Shown: piece by piece, positions 46,158-54,194 of the stretch
Position numbering within the stretch: position 1 is the stretch's first letter
How the letters are laid out: the number at the start of each line of letters is the position of its first letter
NCBI RefSeq assembly: GCF_029624655.1
Contig: NZ_JARRSA010000015.1
Location: 21,496 to 85,495 of the forward strand
Direction of reading: 5' to 3'
Length of the DNA stretch: 64,000 nucleotides
DNA from: Roseicyclus salinarum
GTDB taxonomy: Bacteria > Pseudomonadota > Alphaproteobacteria > Rhodobacterales > Rhodobacteraceae
Translations under genes and position numbers: made by a program
The notes under the pieces: generated by a model
Seen by the model: the letters and a program-made list of their open reading frames with translations, nothing else
Told to the model about the DNA's origin: nothing
Database searches by the model: none

Positions 46158-46520
46158 GTGAGACCCATGACCACCGCAACCAGATCCTTCGCCCTTCTCG
46201 GCGCCGTCGCCGCCGCCGTGACCGCCCATGGCGTGACCGACGCGCAGGCGCAGGAAAACGAGAAATGCTTCGGCGTCAGCCTCGCCGGCGAGAACGACTG
46301 CGCAGCCGGGCCCGGCACGACCTGCGCCGGCACCTCGACCGTCGACTACCAGGGCAACGCCTGGACGCTCGTTCCCGCCGGCACCTGCGCCGACATCGAG
46401 CTGCCCGGAGACCGCATGGGCGTGTCCGAGGGCGAGCTGATGGCGAACGGCTACGACGGCATCGCACGCGACCTGCCCGAGGGCACGGATGCGTCGAACT
46501 ACATGCCGACCACCATGTGA
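46158..46520 (+). CDS. bufA1: Bufferin-type (DUF2282) RiPP precursor peptide BufA1
   Basis: Precursor of a copper-binding, post-translationally modified peptide. A signal peptide ([26 protein letters not shown]) leads to a core with four cysteines in the DUF2282 pattern: EKCFGV, NDC, TTCAGTS and AGTC, the first three spaced 11 and 8 residues apart. In bufferins the central cysteines become thiooxazoles. A roughly 37-residue cysteine-free tail ([18 protein letters not shown]...) follows, longer than I expect for the family. GTG 46158 has GGGAG 4 bases upstream; ATG 46167 would give 117 residues. A hairpin separates it from bufB. Confidence 0.88.
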   Translation: MRPMTTATRSFALLGAVAAAVTAHGVTDAQAQENEKCFGVSLAGENDCAAGPGTTCAGTSTVDYQGNAWTLVPAGTCADIELPGDRMGVSEGELMANGYDGIARDLPEGTDASNYMPTTM

Positions 46521-46528
46521 GCCCTGCC

Positions 46529-46556
46529 GCCCCGGCCGGCGCGATCCGGTCGGGGC
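46529..46556 (+). terminator. Strong hairpin between bufA1 and bufB
   Basis: GCCCCGGCCGG (46529-46539) and CCGGTCGGGGC (46546-46556) form an 11-bp stem with one G-U pair and a 6-base loop. No U-run. It starts 8 bases after the bufA1 stop, the usual place for an element that keeps precursor-peptide mRNA more abundant than the enzyme genes. Confidence 0.6.
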
Positions 46557-46595
46557 GCACACGCCCGATCCGCCCCAGCAAGGGACAAGAGGCCC

Positions 46596-47450
46596 ATGTT
46601 CGACACGACCCCACCCTCCGCCCTTCCCGCAGCCGCCGGCGTCGGTTTCAAGGCGCGGCACTTCGCGGAGCTGATGACCGACCCCGGTCCCGTGAGCTGG
46701 ATCGAGGTTCATGCCGAGAACTACATGGGCGACGGCGGCCGCCCCCTCGCGCAGCTTCGCGCGCTGGCCGAGCGGATGCCCGTCTCGGTCCATGGCGTGG
46801 GCCTGTCGATCGGCGGCGAGCGCCCGCTCGACCGCGATCACCTCGCCCGCCTGCGTCGCCTCGTGGACTGGCTGCAACCCGCCAGCTTCTCCGAGCATCT
46901 CGCGTGGTCCACCCACGACACCGGCTTTCTGAACGACCTTCTTCCCCTGCCCTATACCGCGCGCACGCTTGCCCGCGTCGTCGAGCACGTCGGCCGCGTG
47001 CAGGACGCGCTCGGCCGCAGGATGCTTCTGGAGAACCCGTCGAGCTACCTCGCCTTCGCCGAGAGCGAGATGGACGAGGTGACGTTCCTCGCCGAGGTCG
47101 CGCGGCAGAGCGGCTGCGGCCTGCTGCTCGACGTGAACAACGTCTTCGTCTCCGCGACGAACCAGAACAGTGACGCGCGCGCCTACATCGACGCCTTCCC
47201 GCTTCATGCCGTGGGCGAGATTCACCTCGGCGGCCATGACACCGACGCGGACGACCACGGCGCGCCCCTGCTCATCGACAGCCATGCGCGCCCCGTCGTC
47301 GATCCGGTCTGGGCACTCTACGCCCATGCCCTCGCCCGGGGCGGCCCGCGTCCGACGCTGATCGAATGGGACACCAACGTGCCCGACTGGCCGCTGCTGC
47401 GCGCGGAAGCGGCGCGCGCGGCATCCCTTCTGACCCCGGCGGAGGCCTGA
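46596..47450 (+). CDS. bufB: MNIO (DUF692) multinuclear iron oxidase that modifies the bufferin precursor
   Basis: A 284-residue TIM barrel of the DUF692/MNIO family, related to MbnB and TglH. All expected metal-ligand segments are present: [10 protein letters not shown] (36-44), SVHGVGLS with H66, FSEHLAW with E100/H101, LLENPSSY with E146, LLLDVNNV with D179/N181, EIHLGGHD with H210/H214, IDSHARPV with D228/H230, and LIEWDTN with E257. Such enzymes use mixed-valent iron and oxygen to turn cysteines into azole products. It follows bufA1 and overlaps no gene; bufC starts 4 bases later. Confidence 0.94.
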   Translation: MFDTTPPSALPAAAGVGFKARHFAELMTDPGPVSWIEVHAENYMGDGGRPLAQLRALAERMPVSVHGVGLSIGGERPLDRDHLARLRRLVDWLQPASFSEHLAWSTHDTGFLNDLLPLPYTARTLARVVEHVGRVQDALGRRMLLENPSSYLAFAESEMDEVTFLAEVARQSGCGLLLDVNNVFVSATNQNSDARAYIDAFPLHAVGEIHLGGHDTDADDHGAPLLIDSHARPVVDPVWALYAHALARGGPRPTLIEWDTNVPDWPLLRAEAARAASLLTPAEA

Positions 47451-47454
47451 CCCC

Positions 47455-48204
47455 ATGTCCCCGACCGTCTCGCAGAGCATGTTTGCCGGCGCGCTTCTGG
47501 ACCCCGCGCGCGCCGCACCGGCGGGCCTGACCGACGCGCGGGGCCGGCCCGCCGGACGCCGCTTCGACGTCTACCGCAACAACGTCGCGTCAAGCCTCGC
47601 CGAGGCGCTCGGCACCGGGTTCCCCGTGGTCCGGCGTCTGGTCGGGGCCGAGTTCTTCCGCGCCATGGCCGGCGTCTTCCTGCGCGAGCATCCACCCGAG
47701 GATCCGCGCCTCCAGCTTTGGGGCGGGCGCTTTCCCGGCTTCCTCGTCCGTTTCGAGCCCGTGGCCCACCTGCCCTACCTCCCCGACATGGCGCGGCTGG
47801 AGCTTGGGCTGCGGCAGTCCTACCACGCGGGCGACGCGCGCCCCCTGCTTCTCGCGGGCCGCGACCCGGCCGAGGTTCTGGACCTGCGTCCGCGCCTCGC
47901 GCCCGCCACGCTGATCCTGCCCTCGCGCTTTCCGGTCCTGTCGATCTGGCGGAGGAATTCAGGCGACGCGGGCCTCACCATCGGGCGGGGGCCCGAATGC
48001 ATCCTGATCTCGCGCGCGGGCTACGACCCCGAGCCGCGCCTCTTGCCCGAGGGCGGCCGCACTCTCGCCCGTCATCTCAAGGGCCGGCTGACGCTGGCCG
48101 AGGCGCTGACGGCCACCCAGGCCGCCGAGCCGGACGCGGATATCGCGGGCCTGATGCGGCTTTTCCTCGGCCCCGGCATTCTGACCCTGCAGGAAGGATC
48201 CTGA
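47455..48204 (+). CDS. bufC: DUF2063 partner protein of the MNIO enzyme (BufC)
   Basis: A 249-residue protein. The N-terminal DUF2063 domain shows RRFDVYRNNVASSLAEALGTGFPVVRRLVGAEFFRAMAGVFLREHPPEDPRL and AHLPYLPDMARLELGLRQSYHA. The C-terminal half has FPVLSIWRRN and GRTLARHLKGRLTLAEAL. In characterised MNIO systems this protein presents the precursor to the oxidase; the old label as putative DNA-binding is not supported. Starts 4 bases after bufB; bufD starts 3 bases after it. Confidence 0.92.
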   Translation: MSPTVSQSMFAGALLDPARAAPAGLTDARGRPAGRRFDVYRNNVASSLAEALGTGFPVVRRLVGAEFFRAMAGVFLREHPPEDPRLQLWGGRFPGFLVRFEPVAHLPYLPDMARLELGLRQSYHAGDARPLLLAGRDPAEVLDLRPRLAPATLILPSRFPVLSIWRRNSGDAGLTIGRGPECILISRAGYDPEPRLLPEGGRTLARHLKGRLTLAEALTATQAAEPDADIAGLMRLFLGPGILTLQEGS

Positions 48205-48207
48205 CCC

Positions 48208-48774
48208 ATGCGACAGCTCATCGAGCTCCACGACCGCGCCTTCGCAGCACTCGAGGCCACGGCCCACTGGACGATCCCCACGCTCGCCCGGCTCGTCTTT
48301 GCGGGGACGCTACTGGTGCATTACTGGAATTCCGGCCTCACCAAGTGGGGCTCAGGACCGTTCAGCCCCGACCTCGGCGCCTACGTCCAGATCCTGCCCC
48401 GCGCCTTCGAGGCGGCCGGGTTCGATCCCTCGGGGCTGGGGCCGCTGGCCACGCCCATCGTCATCCTCGGCACCTGGGCAGAATTCGCGCTGCCCGTCCT
48501 GATCGTAGCGGGCCTGTTCACCCGCCTTGCGGCCCTGGGGATGATCGGCTTCATCGCCGTTCAGACGTGGGTGGATGTCGTCGGCCACGGCGTGGGGGGC
48601 GACACGCTCGGCGGCTGGTTCGACACCGGCGCGGCGTCCCTCGCCGATGTCCGCGCGTTCTGGATCTTCCTTCTGGTCGTCCTCGTCCTGCGCGGCGGCG
48701 GGCCGGTCTCGCTCGACGCGGCGGCGCGGCGTCAGAGAAGTGCAGCCCTCACGGCCGCGTCCCACCCGAGGTGA
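48208..48774 (+). CDS. bufD: DoxX family membrane protein of the bufferin operon (BufD)
   Basis: A 188-residue inner-membrane protein with four hydrophobic segments and the DoxX features LARLVFAGTLLVHYWNSGLTKWG near the N-terminus and TPIVILGTWAEFALPVLIVAGLFTRLAALGMIGFI in the middle. DoxX proteins commonly close bufferin operons; their exact role is unsettled, possibly a redox link. Its 3' end overlaps the convergent ArsC-like gene by 43 bases. Confidence 0.9.
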   Translation: MRQLIELHDRAFAALEATAHWTIPTLARLVFAGTLLVHYWNSGLTKWGSGPFSPDLGAYVQILPRAFEAAGFDPSGLGPLATPIVILGTWAEFALPVLIVAGLFTRLAALGMIGFIAVQTWVDVVGHGVGGDTLGGWFDTGAASLADVRAFWIFLLVVLVLRGGGPVSLDAAARRQRSAALTAASHPR

Positions 48775-49055
48775 AGCGTTCCCTGCGCGTCGATCACGGG
48801 CCGCTTCATGAGGGTCGGATGCGCGGCGAGGAGCGCGTCGGCGGGGGCCGCGCGCTCGGCCTCCGACAGGCCCCGCCACGTCGTCGAGCGCGTGTTCACC
48901 GCCCGATCACCGAAGGCTTGCAAAAGGCGCTCGCGCATCGCTGCGTCCAGCGGCGTCTCGCGCACGTCCACGAACTCCACCTCGCGCCCCGCCGCCTTAA
49001 GCGCCCCCAGCGCCTTGCGGCAGGTGTCGCAGGTCTTCAGACCGTAGAGGATCAT
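48732..49055 (-). CDS. ArsC/Spx/MgsR-family thioredoxin-fold protein
   Basis: A 107-residue protein with the N-terminal CDTCRKAL (CxxC) motif, VEFVDVRETPLD, FVNTRSTTWRGL-like INTR motif (AVNTRSTTWRGLSEAE), and HPTLMKRPVID. This is the YffB/Spx-type branch, not classical arsenate reductase. It may reduce a thiol or act as a redox regulator. ATG 49055 gives MILYGLKTCDTC. Tail-to-tail overlap with bufD. Confidence 0.9.
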   Translation of the reverse strand: MILYGLKTCDTCRKALGALKAAGREVEFVDVRETPLDAAMRERLLQAFGDRAVNTRSTTWRGLSEAERAAPADALLAAHPTLMKRPVIDAQGTLHLGWDAAVRAALL

Positions 49056-49289
49056 TCCAGCCTCGCACAAATTTCGGTTGCTGCTGCGCAAATTAGCGCC
49101 TGCGCCGCGGGGCGCGGGAAATTGAGTCTTGTAATGAACGATGATTCCGCCACCATCAAGCGCGTGACGACAGGTCTTTCCCTGTGAACCGCCCTCTCGA
49201 GAAGGCAGCAAAAGCGGTCACACGGACCCTGCTGCACCGGAGCGCCGCGAAGACGCGGGCGCGGACTGTGACTTGAGAAGGAAATACCG

Positions 49290-49496
49290 ATGCCGACGGG
49301 CACCGTTAAATGGTTCAACACCACTAAAGGCTACGGATTCATCGCCCCCGACGATGGCGGGAAAGACGTCTTCGTGCACATCTCCGCCGTGGAACAGGCC
49401 GGAATGACCGGCCTGCCCGACAACACGAAGGTCAGCTACGAGCTTCGAGAAGGCCGGGACGGCCGCGCCTCGGCTGTCGAACTCAGCAAGGTCTGA
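49290..49496 (+). CDS. cspA: Cold-shock domain protein
   Basis: A 68-residue single-stranded nucleic-acid-binding protein with RNP1 (KGYGFIAP) and RNP2 (VFVHIS) motifs, beginning GTVKWFN. It acts as RNA chaperone. AAGGA precedes the ATG at 49290. The 234-base gap before it probably contains a long 5' leader, common for cold-shock genes, and a TGTAAT -10-like box near 49129-49134. Confidence 0.96.
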   Translation: MPTGTVKWFNTTKGYGFIAPDDGGKDVFVHISAVEQAGMTGLPDNTKVSYELREGRDGRASAVELSKV

Positions 49497-49509
49497 ATAC
49501 GCTTTCGGG

Positions 49510-49540
49510 CCGGCCGGCGCGGGCCCCGCGTCGGCCGGCG
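49510..49540 (+). terminator. GC-rich hairpin after cspA
   Basis: GCCGGCCG (49510-49517) pairs with CGGCCGGC (49533-49540), and the inner CGCGG-GCC-CCGCG (49519-49531) extends the stem. It starts 14 bases after the stop and serves the convergent gap with the DUF2177 gene. No U-run. Confidence 0.6.
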
Positions 49541-49595
49541 CCCGTCCGGTGGCGGTGCGAGGCGCAGCCACGCCGCGCGGATGGGCCGCGCAGCC

Positions 49596-50000
49596 CTAGC
49601 CCGTGACCGCGCGGGCCACCAGCACCCCGCCCCATGCCGCGCCGGCCGTCAGGACGGTGCCCCATGTCAGATCGACCGCCACCATCTGCGGATGCCAGTC
49701 GCGCATCACCGCCCATGACGTCAGCTCGTAGGTGCCGTAAGCCACGAAGCCCAGGATCGCGCCGTTCAGAAGCGCCATCTGCGGCGCGCCGTCGCGCAGC
49801 GCCGGGACCGAGGCGAACCAAAGGATGCCCAGCATCATCACGAGGTAGAACAGGACCGCCGGCACGAGACGGAAGCCGCCTTCGTAAAGCTGGTCGCCGA
49901 GGTGTCTGGCGAAGATCGGCTGGACCACCGCGCGCAGCATGAGCGCGTCGGCCACGAGGAAGATGACCGAGGTGGCGAGGAAGAGGACGACGTAGGACAT
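49596..50000 (-). CDS. DUF2177 family membrane protein
   Basis: A 134-residue, four-helix membrane protein with the family motif FLVADALMLRAVVQPIFARHLGDQL at the first loop, PAVLFYLVMMLGILWFA, NGAILGFVAYGTYELTSWAVMRDWHPQMVAVDLTWGTVLT. The function is unknown in the family. It is alone on the minus strand between cspA and the CTERM gene. Confidence 0.9.
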   Translation of the reverse strand: MSYVVLFLATSVIFLVADALMLRAVVQPIFARHLGDQLYEGGFRLVPAVLFYLVMMLGILWFASVPALRDGAPQMALLNGAILGFVAYGTYELTSWAVMRDWHPQMVAVDLTWGTVLTAGAAWGGVLVARAVTG

Positions 50001-50119
50001 GGGCGCTCCGGTTCGGGGACGAGGCGAGAGGTAGGGCCTCGGATGCCCCTGTCGAGGTGGCGCGAAGGCATCGGGTCACGCCCCGCACGGGCACCGCCCA
50101 CGGCCGCCGTCCGAAACGA

Positions 50120-50145
50120 AAAAAGACCCCGAGAGGGGCCTTTTT
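50120..50145 (-). terminator. Intrinsic terminator of the VPxPA-CTERM gene
   Basis: On the minus strand GGCCCC-TCTC-GGGGTC followed by TTTTTTCG. The plus strand also has TTTTT (50141-50145), so the element can work in both directions. It starts 17 bases after the stop codon at 50163. Confidence 0.85.
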
Positions 50146-50162
50146 CCGTCATGTCGGGCGCG

Positions 50163-50855
50163 TCATGCCTTGCGGTTGCGGCGCCAGCCCATCGCGCCGA
50201 GCAGCGCGATCGCGGGGGCCAGCAGGCCCAGCGACGCGGGCACCGGAACCTCGCTCAGCGAGACGTCGTCGATGAACCCGCCCAGCGTGTTCTCGGTCCC
50301 GCCCGCGAGGAAGGTGATGCCGTAGTCGTTGTCGGTCCCGTCGACGTAGAACCGGTAGCTGACCGGCAGCCACGTCGAGATCTGCGAACGCGTGCCGTTC
50401 TCCTCGCCGATCAGGTTGGTGCCGACCGCTTCGCCTGCGCCATCGACGAAGACCGAGATCAGGTTGTCGTTCGCCGTGTTGGTCCGGGGAAGGTAATACC
50501 ACGTCAGATTGTACCAGCCCGCGGTCAGGCTTACGGTGCGCGTCATGGACGAGTTCGTGCCCGAAGCCGTTCCGTCGCCGCCGCGTGCCGTGTCGCTGTC
50601 GAGCTCCACATACTGCACGCCGCTGTAGGCGCTGACGCCGCCGACGGCGCCGGTTCGCTGAACCTCGATCCCGGTTCCGCTGTTGGAGGACCACGCTCCG
50701 AACCCGTCGGCATAGACCTGCCAGTTCGAGGTGTTCGAGGGCGTTTCGAAATCATCGAAGAAAATGACAGATGCCGATGCGGCCGATGCCACCGTCATGG
50801 CGAGAACCGCCGGCCCCAATCCGAGGCCCGTGGCTTTGAGACTATTATGAATCAT
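50163..50855 (-). CDS. Secreted protein with VPxPA-CTERM sorting signal
   Basis: A 230-residue exported protein. Signal peptide (GLGPAVLAMTVASAASAS), then a beta-rich, Asn/Ser/Thr/Gly-rich domain starting VIFFDDFETPSNTSNWQVY, like carbohydrate-binding/jelly-roll domains, and a C-terminal VPVPAS motif, hydrophobic helix LGLLAPAIALLGAMGW and basic tail RRNRKA. This tripartite end is the target of exosortase-type processing. No exosortase is in the window. AAGGAG precedes the ATG at 50855. A perfect terminator follows it. Confidence 0.88.
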   Translation of the reverse strand: MIHNSLKATGLGLGPAVLAMTVASAASASVIFFDDFETPSNTSNWQVYADGFGAWSSNSGTGIEVQRTGAVGGVSAYSGVQYVELDSDTARGGDGTASGTNSSMTRTVSLTAGWYNLTWYYLPRTNTANDNLISVFVDGAGEAVGTNLIGEENGTRSQISTWLPVSYRFYVDGTDNDYGITFLAGGTENTLGGFIDDVSLSEVPVPASLGLLAPAIALLGAMGWRRNRKA

Positions 50856-50984
50856 GACAAACTCCTTGCTGCCTCATCTAGACCTCATTTTCGCCACGAT
50901 TGCCAGAAGTCAGTTCCACCTCCCCTCCCCAGGCGCGGAAATTGACTGTTTCACGATAGACCAGCCGGCCTTTGCACCGGCCGG

Positions 50985-51090
50985 GCCCAAGCGCGGTCCA
51001 GGGTACCTGGCCGGGAGAGAGCGGCGTGAAGCCGCTGGAACGGCAATGCGAGGGACACGCCCCCGCAAGTCCGGGATGACCGGCGACGGC
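50985..51090 (+). promoter_or_regulatory. Cobalamin-riboswitch-like structured element without a downstream gene
   Basis: On the plus strand: GGTACCTGGCCGGGAG, then the hairpin AGCGGC-GTGAA-GCCGCT (51020-51036), GGAACGGC, CCCCCGCAAGTCC and GGGATGACCGGCG. The order GGGA, GGxGTGAAxCC, CCCGCAA, CAAGTCCGG...ACCGGC resembles a B12 riboswitch, but several conserved positions do not match and the next 2.6 kb on this strand carries no gene. It could instead be a chance structure in the leader of the minus-strand gene. Confidence 0.3.
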
Positions 51091-51104
51091 GCGCGGTCGG
51101 CCCG

Positions 51105-52589
51105 TTATCCGCCGGTCCGTCCATCGGTGGCGCAGACGTCGCCCTCCGAGGCTATTGCGAAGGCAAAATCCTTGTAGGTGTTTCCCACGGCAACGCCAAA
51201 GATGCTCGGTCGTGTCAAATGGAACGCGTTTGCAAGAAGACACTCCCCCGCAAGGAGCATCGGAGCGAGCCGCCCGGAATGCGCCTGAACGATCAACCTG
51301 TAGGTGGGGCCATCCAAGCCTTCCGAGGCAGCAGCATTTGCCATTGCGAGATGTCCCCGGACCGTGACGCGCCGCGCATCCCACGGGTAAGTTGGGACCG
51401 CGTCACCCAATGCGGACATGACCAGAGGCGCACTTCTTGCTTCGAAAACAAGCCGACCGTTCGTAGGCAAACCGTCCAGCGCATCGAGGAAACCCGCAGC
51501 GTTGCGTCCGTTCTGAAGGTTGAGAACGCTCATCGCGCCCGTTCTCGCCAAGGCGATGGAGGAGGTCAGTGCCAGAACGGCCATGCTGCCGATGACGGCG
51601 CTCCTTGCGATCATGAAAAAACGGCGCTGCCGCTCCAGCAAGTCGACAAGCACCAACGGTGTCAGCGCAAGCAGGTTGTAAACCGTTGACGGATCACGGA
51701 TCGCAAACAGCCAGATCGACACCACGAACATCGCCAGAAGAACCGAAGACAACGCTTGCCCTCGCTGGAAACGGGACAAGGCGAGGATCAGGGCCAGAAC
51801 GATGGTCAGCACCGACATCGGAAATTCAGTCAACCTTATAAAACAGTCGATGAATTGGCCATCACTCCGCAATACGACCACCGTCCCGTGCGTTGCCACT
51901 CCCCGGATCCACTCGAATGGGTTCAATCCCGCGAGGAAGAGGGTCAGAGCCCCCGCCAGGAGCGGAACGACAACGCAGAGCCTGGCGATGTGGTAAAGAA
52001 GATCGCGACCAACCGGAAAATCGTCGGCACGGCGCAGCATCATCAAAATACCGATCATGAACCCGGCCACCGGACTTGTCACGGCCAGCAGGGCAAGGAC
52101 CAAGCCGTCGAGGATCAGCCGATCGGCCCGCTCGAAAAGAAGCAGGTAAGCCAAAATCAGCCCAGACAGCAGCAATTCCGGTCTGCCTGCCTGATACACG
52201 AAGAGCGCGCCCAATATCGGGACGCAAAGGATCGCGGCGGACATGCCGAACCGCTTCACTATGAACCACGCATAGCCTCCAAGCATCGCAAGAGCGAGGA
52301 CATGCGCGGAAAGCTTGATATGCGCGTAGCCTGCAAGCGGCTGCAATGCCCCGAGAAGAAGCGGGGTCAGCCAGCCATGCCAAATCAACTCCCCGTTCGG
52401 ATTATCAGGAACAGGCGTCGCAAATGGATGGAAAAGCATCCCCGTTTCCGAGTAGGCCCAGGATATCGGAAAGAACCAATTCTCGTCGCCCGAGGTAATT
52501 GCCACGCCGTAGACATCTTCGAGCATCAGGCAAAGCAGTACGAGAAAACACAGGCCAAGAACTGACGCAAACGCAAACCTGAGCACCAT
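51105..52589 (-). CDS. Polytopic membrane protein, possibly GT-C-type glycosyltransferase-like
   Basis: A 494-residue protein with about ten hydrophobic segments from the N-terminus to residue 350 and a soluble C-terminal part of about 140 residues. The first periplasmic loop has SGDENWFFPISWAYSETGMLFHP, an acidic-residue loop like those in GT-C glycosyltransferases or dolichol-mannose-type enzymes, but no family signature is certain. Base composition is visibly lower in GC than neighbours, and codons such as AAA and TTG are commoner, suggesting recent transfer. ATG 52589 gives MVLRFAFASVLGL. Confidence 0.75.
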   Translation of the reverse strand: MVLRFAFASVLGLCFLVLLCLMLEDVYGVAITSGDENWFFPISWAYSETGMLFHPFATPVPDNPNGELIWHGWLTPLLLGALQPLAGYAHIKLSAHVLALAMLGGYAWFIVKRFGMSAAILCVPILGALFVYQAGRPELLLSGLILAYLLLFERADRLILDGLVLALLAVTSPVAGFMIGILMMLRRADDFPVGRDLLYHIARLCVVVPLLAGALTLFLAGLNPFEWIRGVATHGTVVVLRSDGQFIDCFIRLTEFPMSVLTIVLALILALSRFQRGQALSSVLLAMFVVSIWLFAIRDPSTVYNLLALTPLVLVDLLERQRRFFMIARSAVIGSMAVLALTSSIALARTGAMSVLNLQNGRNAAGFLDALDGLPTNGRLVFEARSAPLVMSALGDAVPTYPWDARRVTVRGHLAMANAAASEGLDGPTYRLIVQAHSGRLAPMLLAGECLLANAFHLTRPSIFGVAVGNTYKDFAFAIASEGDVCATDGRTGG

Positions 52590-52656
52590 TTAACCGGATT
52601 ACCTTTTTCGCGACATCATGAAATCAACGGTATCGCAATATATTCCGCTTTTCCAT

Positions 52657-53562
52657 CTACCCAAACACCTCCTCGAACTCCCGCCATTCCCCCTTGCTCA
52701 TGCCGGACGTCTCCTGCGTCACCGTCTCGCCCGCAAGCCTGCGGCGCAGGACCTCGACCCCCTTCGCCGATAGCGACACGCCGCCCATCCGGTAGTCCTC
52801 GAAGGCGCCGTAGGCCGCCGGCACCCAGTCCTTCACCATGTCGCAGATCGCCTCGGCATAGACGCGGATCTCGTATTGCGCGTGCGCGTCCGACCGAAGC
52901 CGCAGGAAGTGGAACAGGTTGTGCAGGTCCGTCTTCCAGTACCATTGCGTGTAGATGTTGGCCGGCAGGTTCATCCGGGCAAGCTCGCGGGCGAGGCCCT
53001 GCTGGCCCTCCTGGCTCAGCATCTCCTCGTAATGGTCGTAGGACCGCGCCGCGTCGCCCTTGAGCATCTCAAGGACGCGTGCGGCCTCCTCGCCCTGCAG
53101 CGTGTCGCCCCGGCCCTGGTTGTTCACGGTGGACTGTGCGGCCAGCGCGTCGGGCTCGGGGATGTAGAACTCGCGGTCGAGGATCGAGTAGCGGGCGGAG
53201 TACTCGTTCACGTTGGCGGTGCGGTGGCGGATCCACTGGCGCGCGACGAAGACCGGCAGCTTCACGTGCAGCTTGATCTCGCACATCTCGAAAGGCGTGG
53301 AGTGCCAGTGCCGCATGAGGTAGCGGATGAGCCCGCTGTCGTCCCGCGCCTTCTTCGTGCCCGCCCCGTAGGACACCCGCGCCGCCTGCACGATCGCCGC
53401 GTCGTCGCCCATGTAGTCGATGACCCGCACGAAACCGTGGTCGAGCACGGGATGCGCCTTGTAGAGATGCGCCTCCATGCCGGGGGCGACGGCGCGCAGG
53501 GTGGGTTGCGGATTGGCCCGGGCGGCCTCGATCTCGGCGAGCTGGTCTTGGGTGAGCGGCAT
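52657..53562 (-). CDS. thyX: FAD-dependent thymidylate synthase
   Basis: Makes dTMP from dUMP using NADPH, FAD and methylene-THF. The 301-residue protein has the ThyX signature [13 protein letters not shown], matching RHRx7S, plus [26 protein letters not shown] and the C-terminal [28 protein letters not shown] 53562 gives [11 protein letters not shown]; a GTG at 53568 would add two residues. It replaces ThyA, as in many roseobacters. Confidence 0.95.
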   Translation of the reverse strand: MPLTQDQLAEIEAARANPQPTLRAVAPGMEAHLYKAHPVLDHGFVRVIDYMGDDAAIVQAARVSYGAGTKKARDDSGLIRYLMRHWHSTPFEMCEIKLHVKLPVFVARQWIRHRTANVNEYSARYSILDREFYIPEPDALAAQSTVNNQGRGDTLQGEEAARVLEMLKGDAARSYDHYEEMLSQEGQQGLARELARMNLPANIYTQWYWKTDLHNLFHFLRLRSDAHAQYEIRVYAEAICDMVKDWVPAAYGAFEDYRMGGVSLSAKGVEVLRRRLAGETVTQETSGMSKGEWREFEEVFG

Positions 53563-53764
53563 GGACACGGCCTTTCGGGTCTGGGGGGGATTCGCGCGCG
53601 GCTTCGCCCCAGATTTTGCATCAGGCGGCCTATCAACCGCAAGATGCTGGGCCGATGCGGCCCGAGACCCCTGGCGGCGCGAATTTTCCGCCGAGACCGG
53701 GCTGTTCCGGCGGACGCTTCGCGCTAACCTGCGGGACAGGTTTCAGGGAAAGGGAGATCGAGAC

Positions 53765-54193
53765 ATGGGTATCCGCTATCTGCACACGATGGTCAGGGTG
53801 AAGGATCTGGAGACCTCGATGGCCTTCTACCAGCTTCTCGGCCTGCGCGAGACGCGGCGCTCGGAGAACGAGAAGGGGCGCTTCACGCTGGTGTTCATGG
53901 CGCCGCCCGGACAGGAGGACTGCCCGGTGGAGCTGACCTACAACTGGGACGGGGACGAGGGGCTGCCGTCGGACAGCCGCCATTTCGGCCACCTCGCCTA
54001 CCAGGTCGACAACATCTACGAGACCTGCAGCCACCTGATGGACAACGGCGTGACGATCAACCGCCCGCCGCGCGACGGGCGTATGGCCTTCGTGCGCTCG
54101 CCCGACAACATTTCCATCGAGCTGCTGCAGGAGGGCGAGGCGCTGGCCCCGGCCGAACCCTGGGCCTCGATGGAAAACACGGGCCATTGGTGA
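53765..54193 (+). CDS. gloA: Lactoylglutathione lyase (glyoxalase I)
   Basis: Converts the methylglyoxal-glutathione hemithioacetal to S-lactoylglutathione. The 142-residue VOC protein has metal ligands in MGIRYLHTMVRV (His7), VELTYNW (Glu), FGHLAYQV (His) and ISIELLQ (Glu), i.e. the H-E-H-E set of Ni/Co-type bacterial GloA. GGGAG precedes the ATG at 53765. The next gene starts one base after its stop. Confidence 0.94.
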   Translation: MGIRYLHTMVRVKDLETSMAFYQLLGLRETRRSENEKGRFTLVFMAPPGQEDCPVELTYNWDGDEGLPSDSRHFGHLAYQVDNIYETCSHLMDNGVTINRPPRDGRMAFVRSPDNISIELLQEGEALAPAEPWASMENTGHW

Positions 54194-54194
54194 G

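Noticed and set aside
48732..49055. Arsenate reductase for arsenic resistance
   Set aside because: The sequence is of the Spx/YffB branch and no ars genes are adjacent.
49134..49187. 17-codon ORF in the cspA leader (MNDDSATIKRVTTGLSL)
   Set aside because: No ribosome binding site, and it starts at the -10-like box, so transcription probably begins within it.
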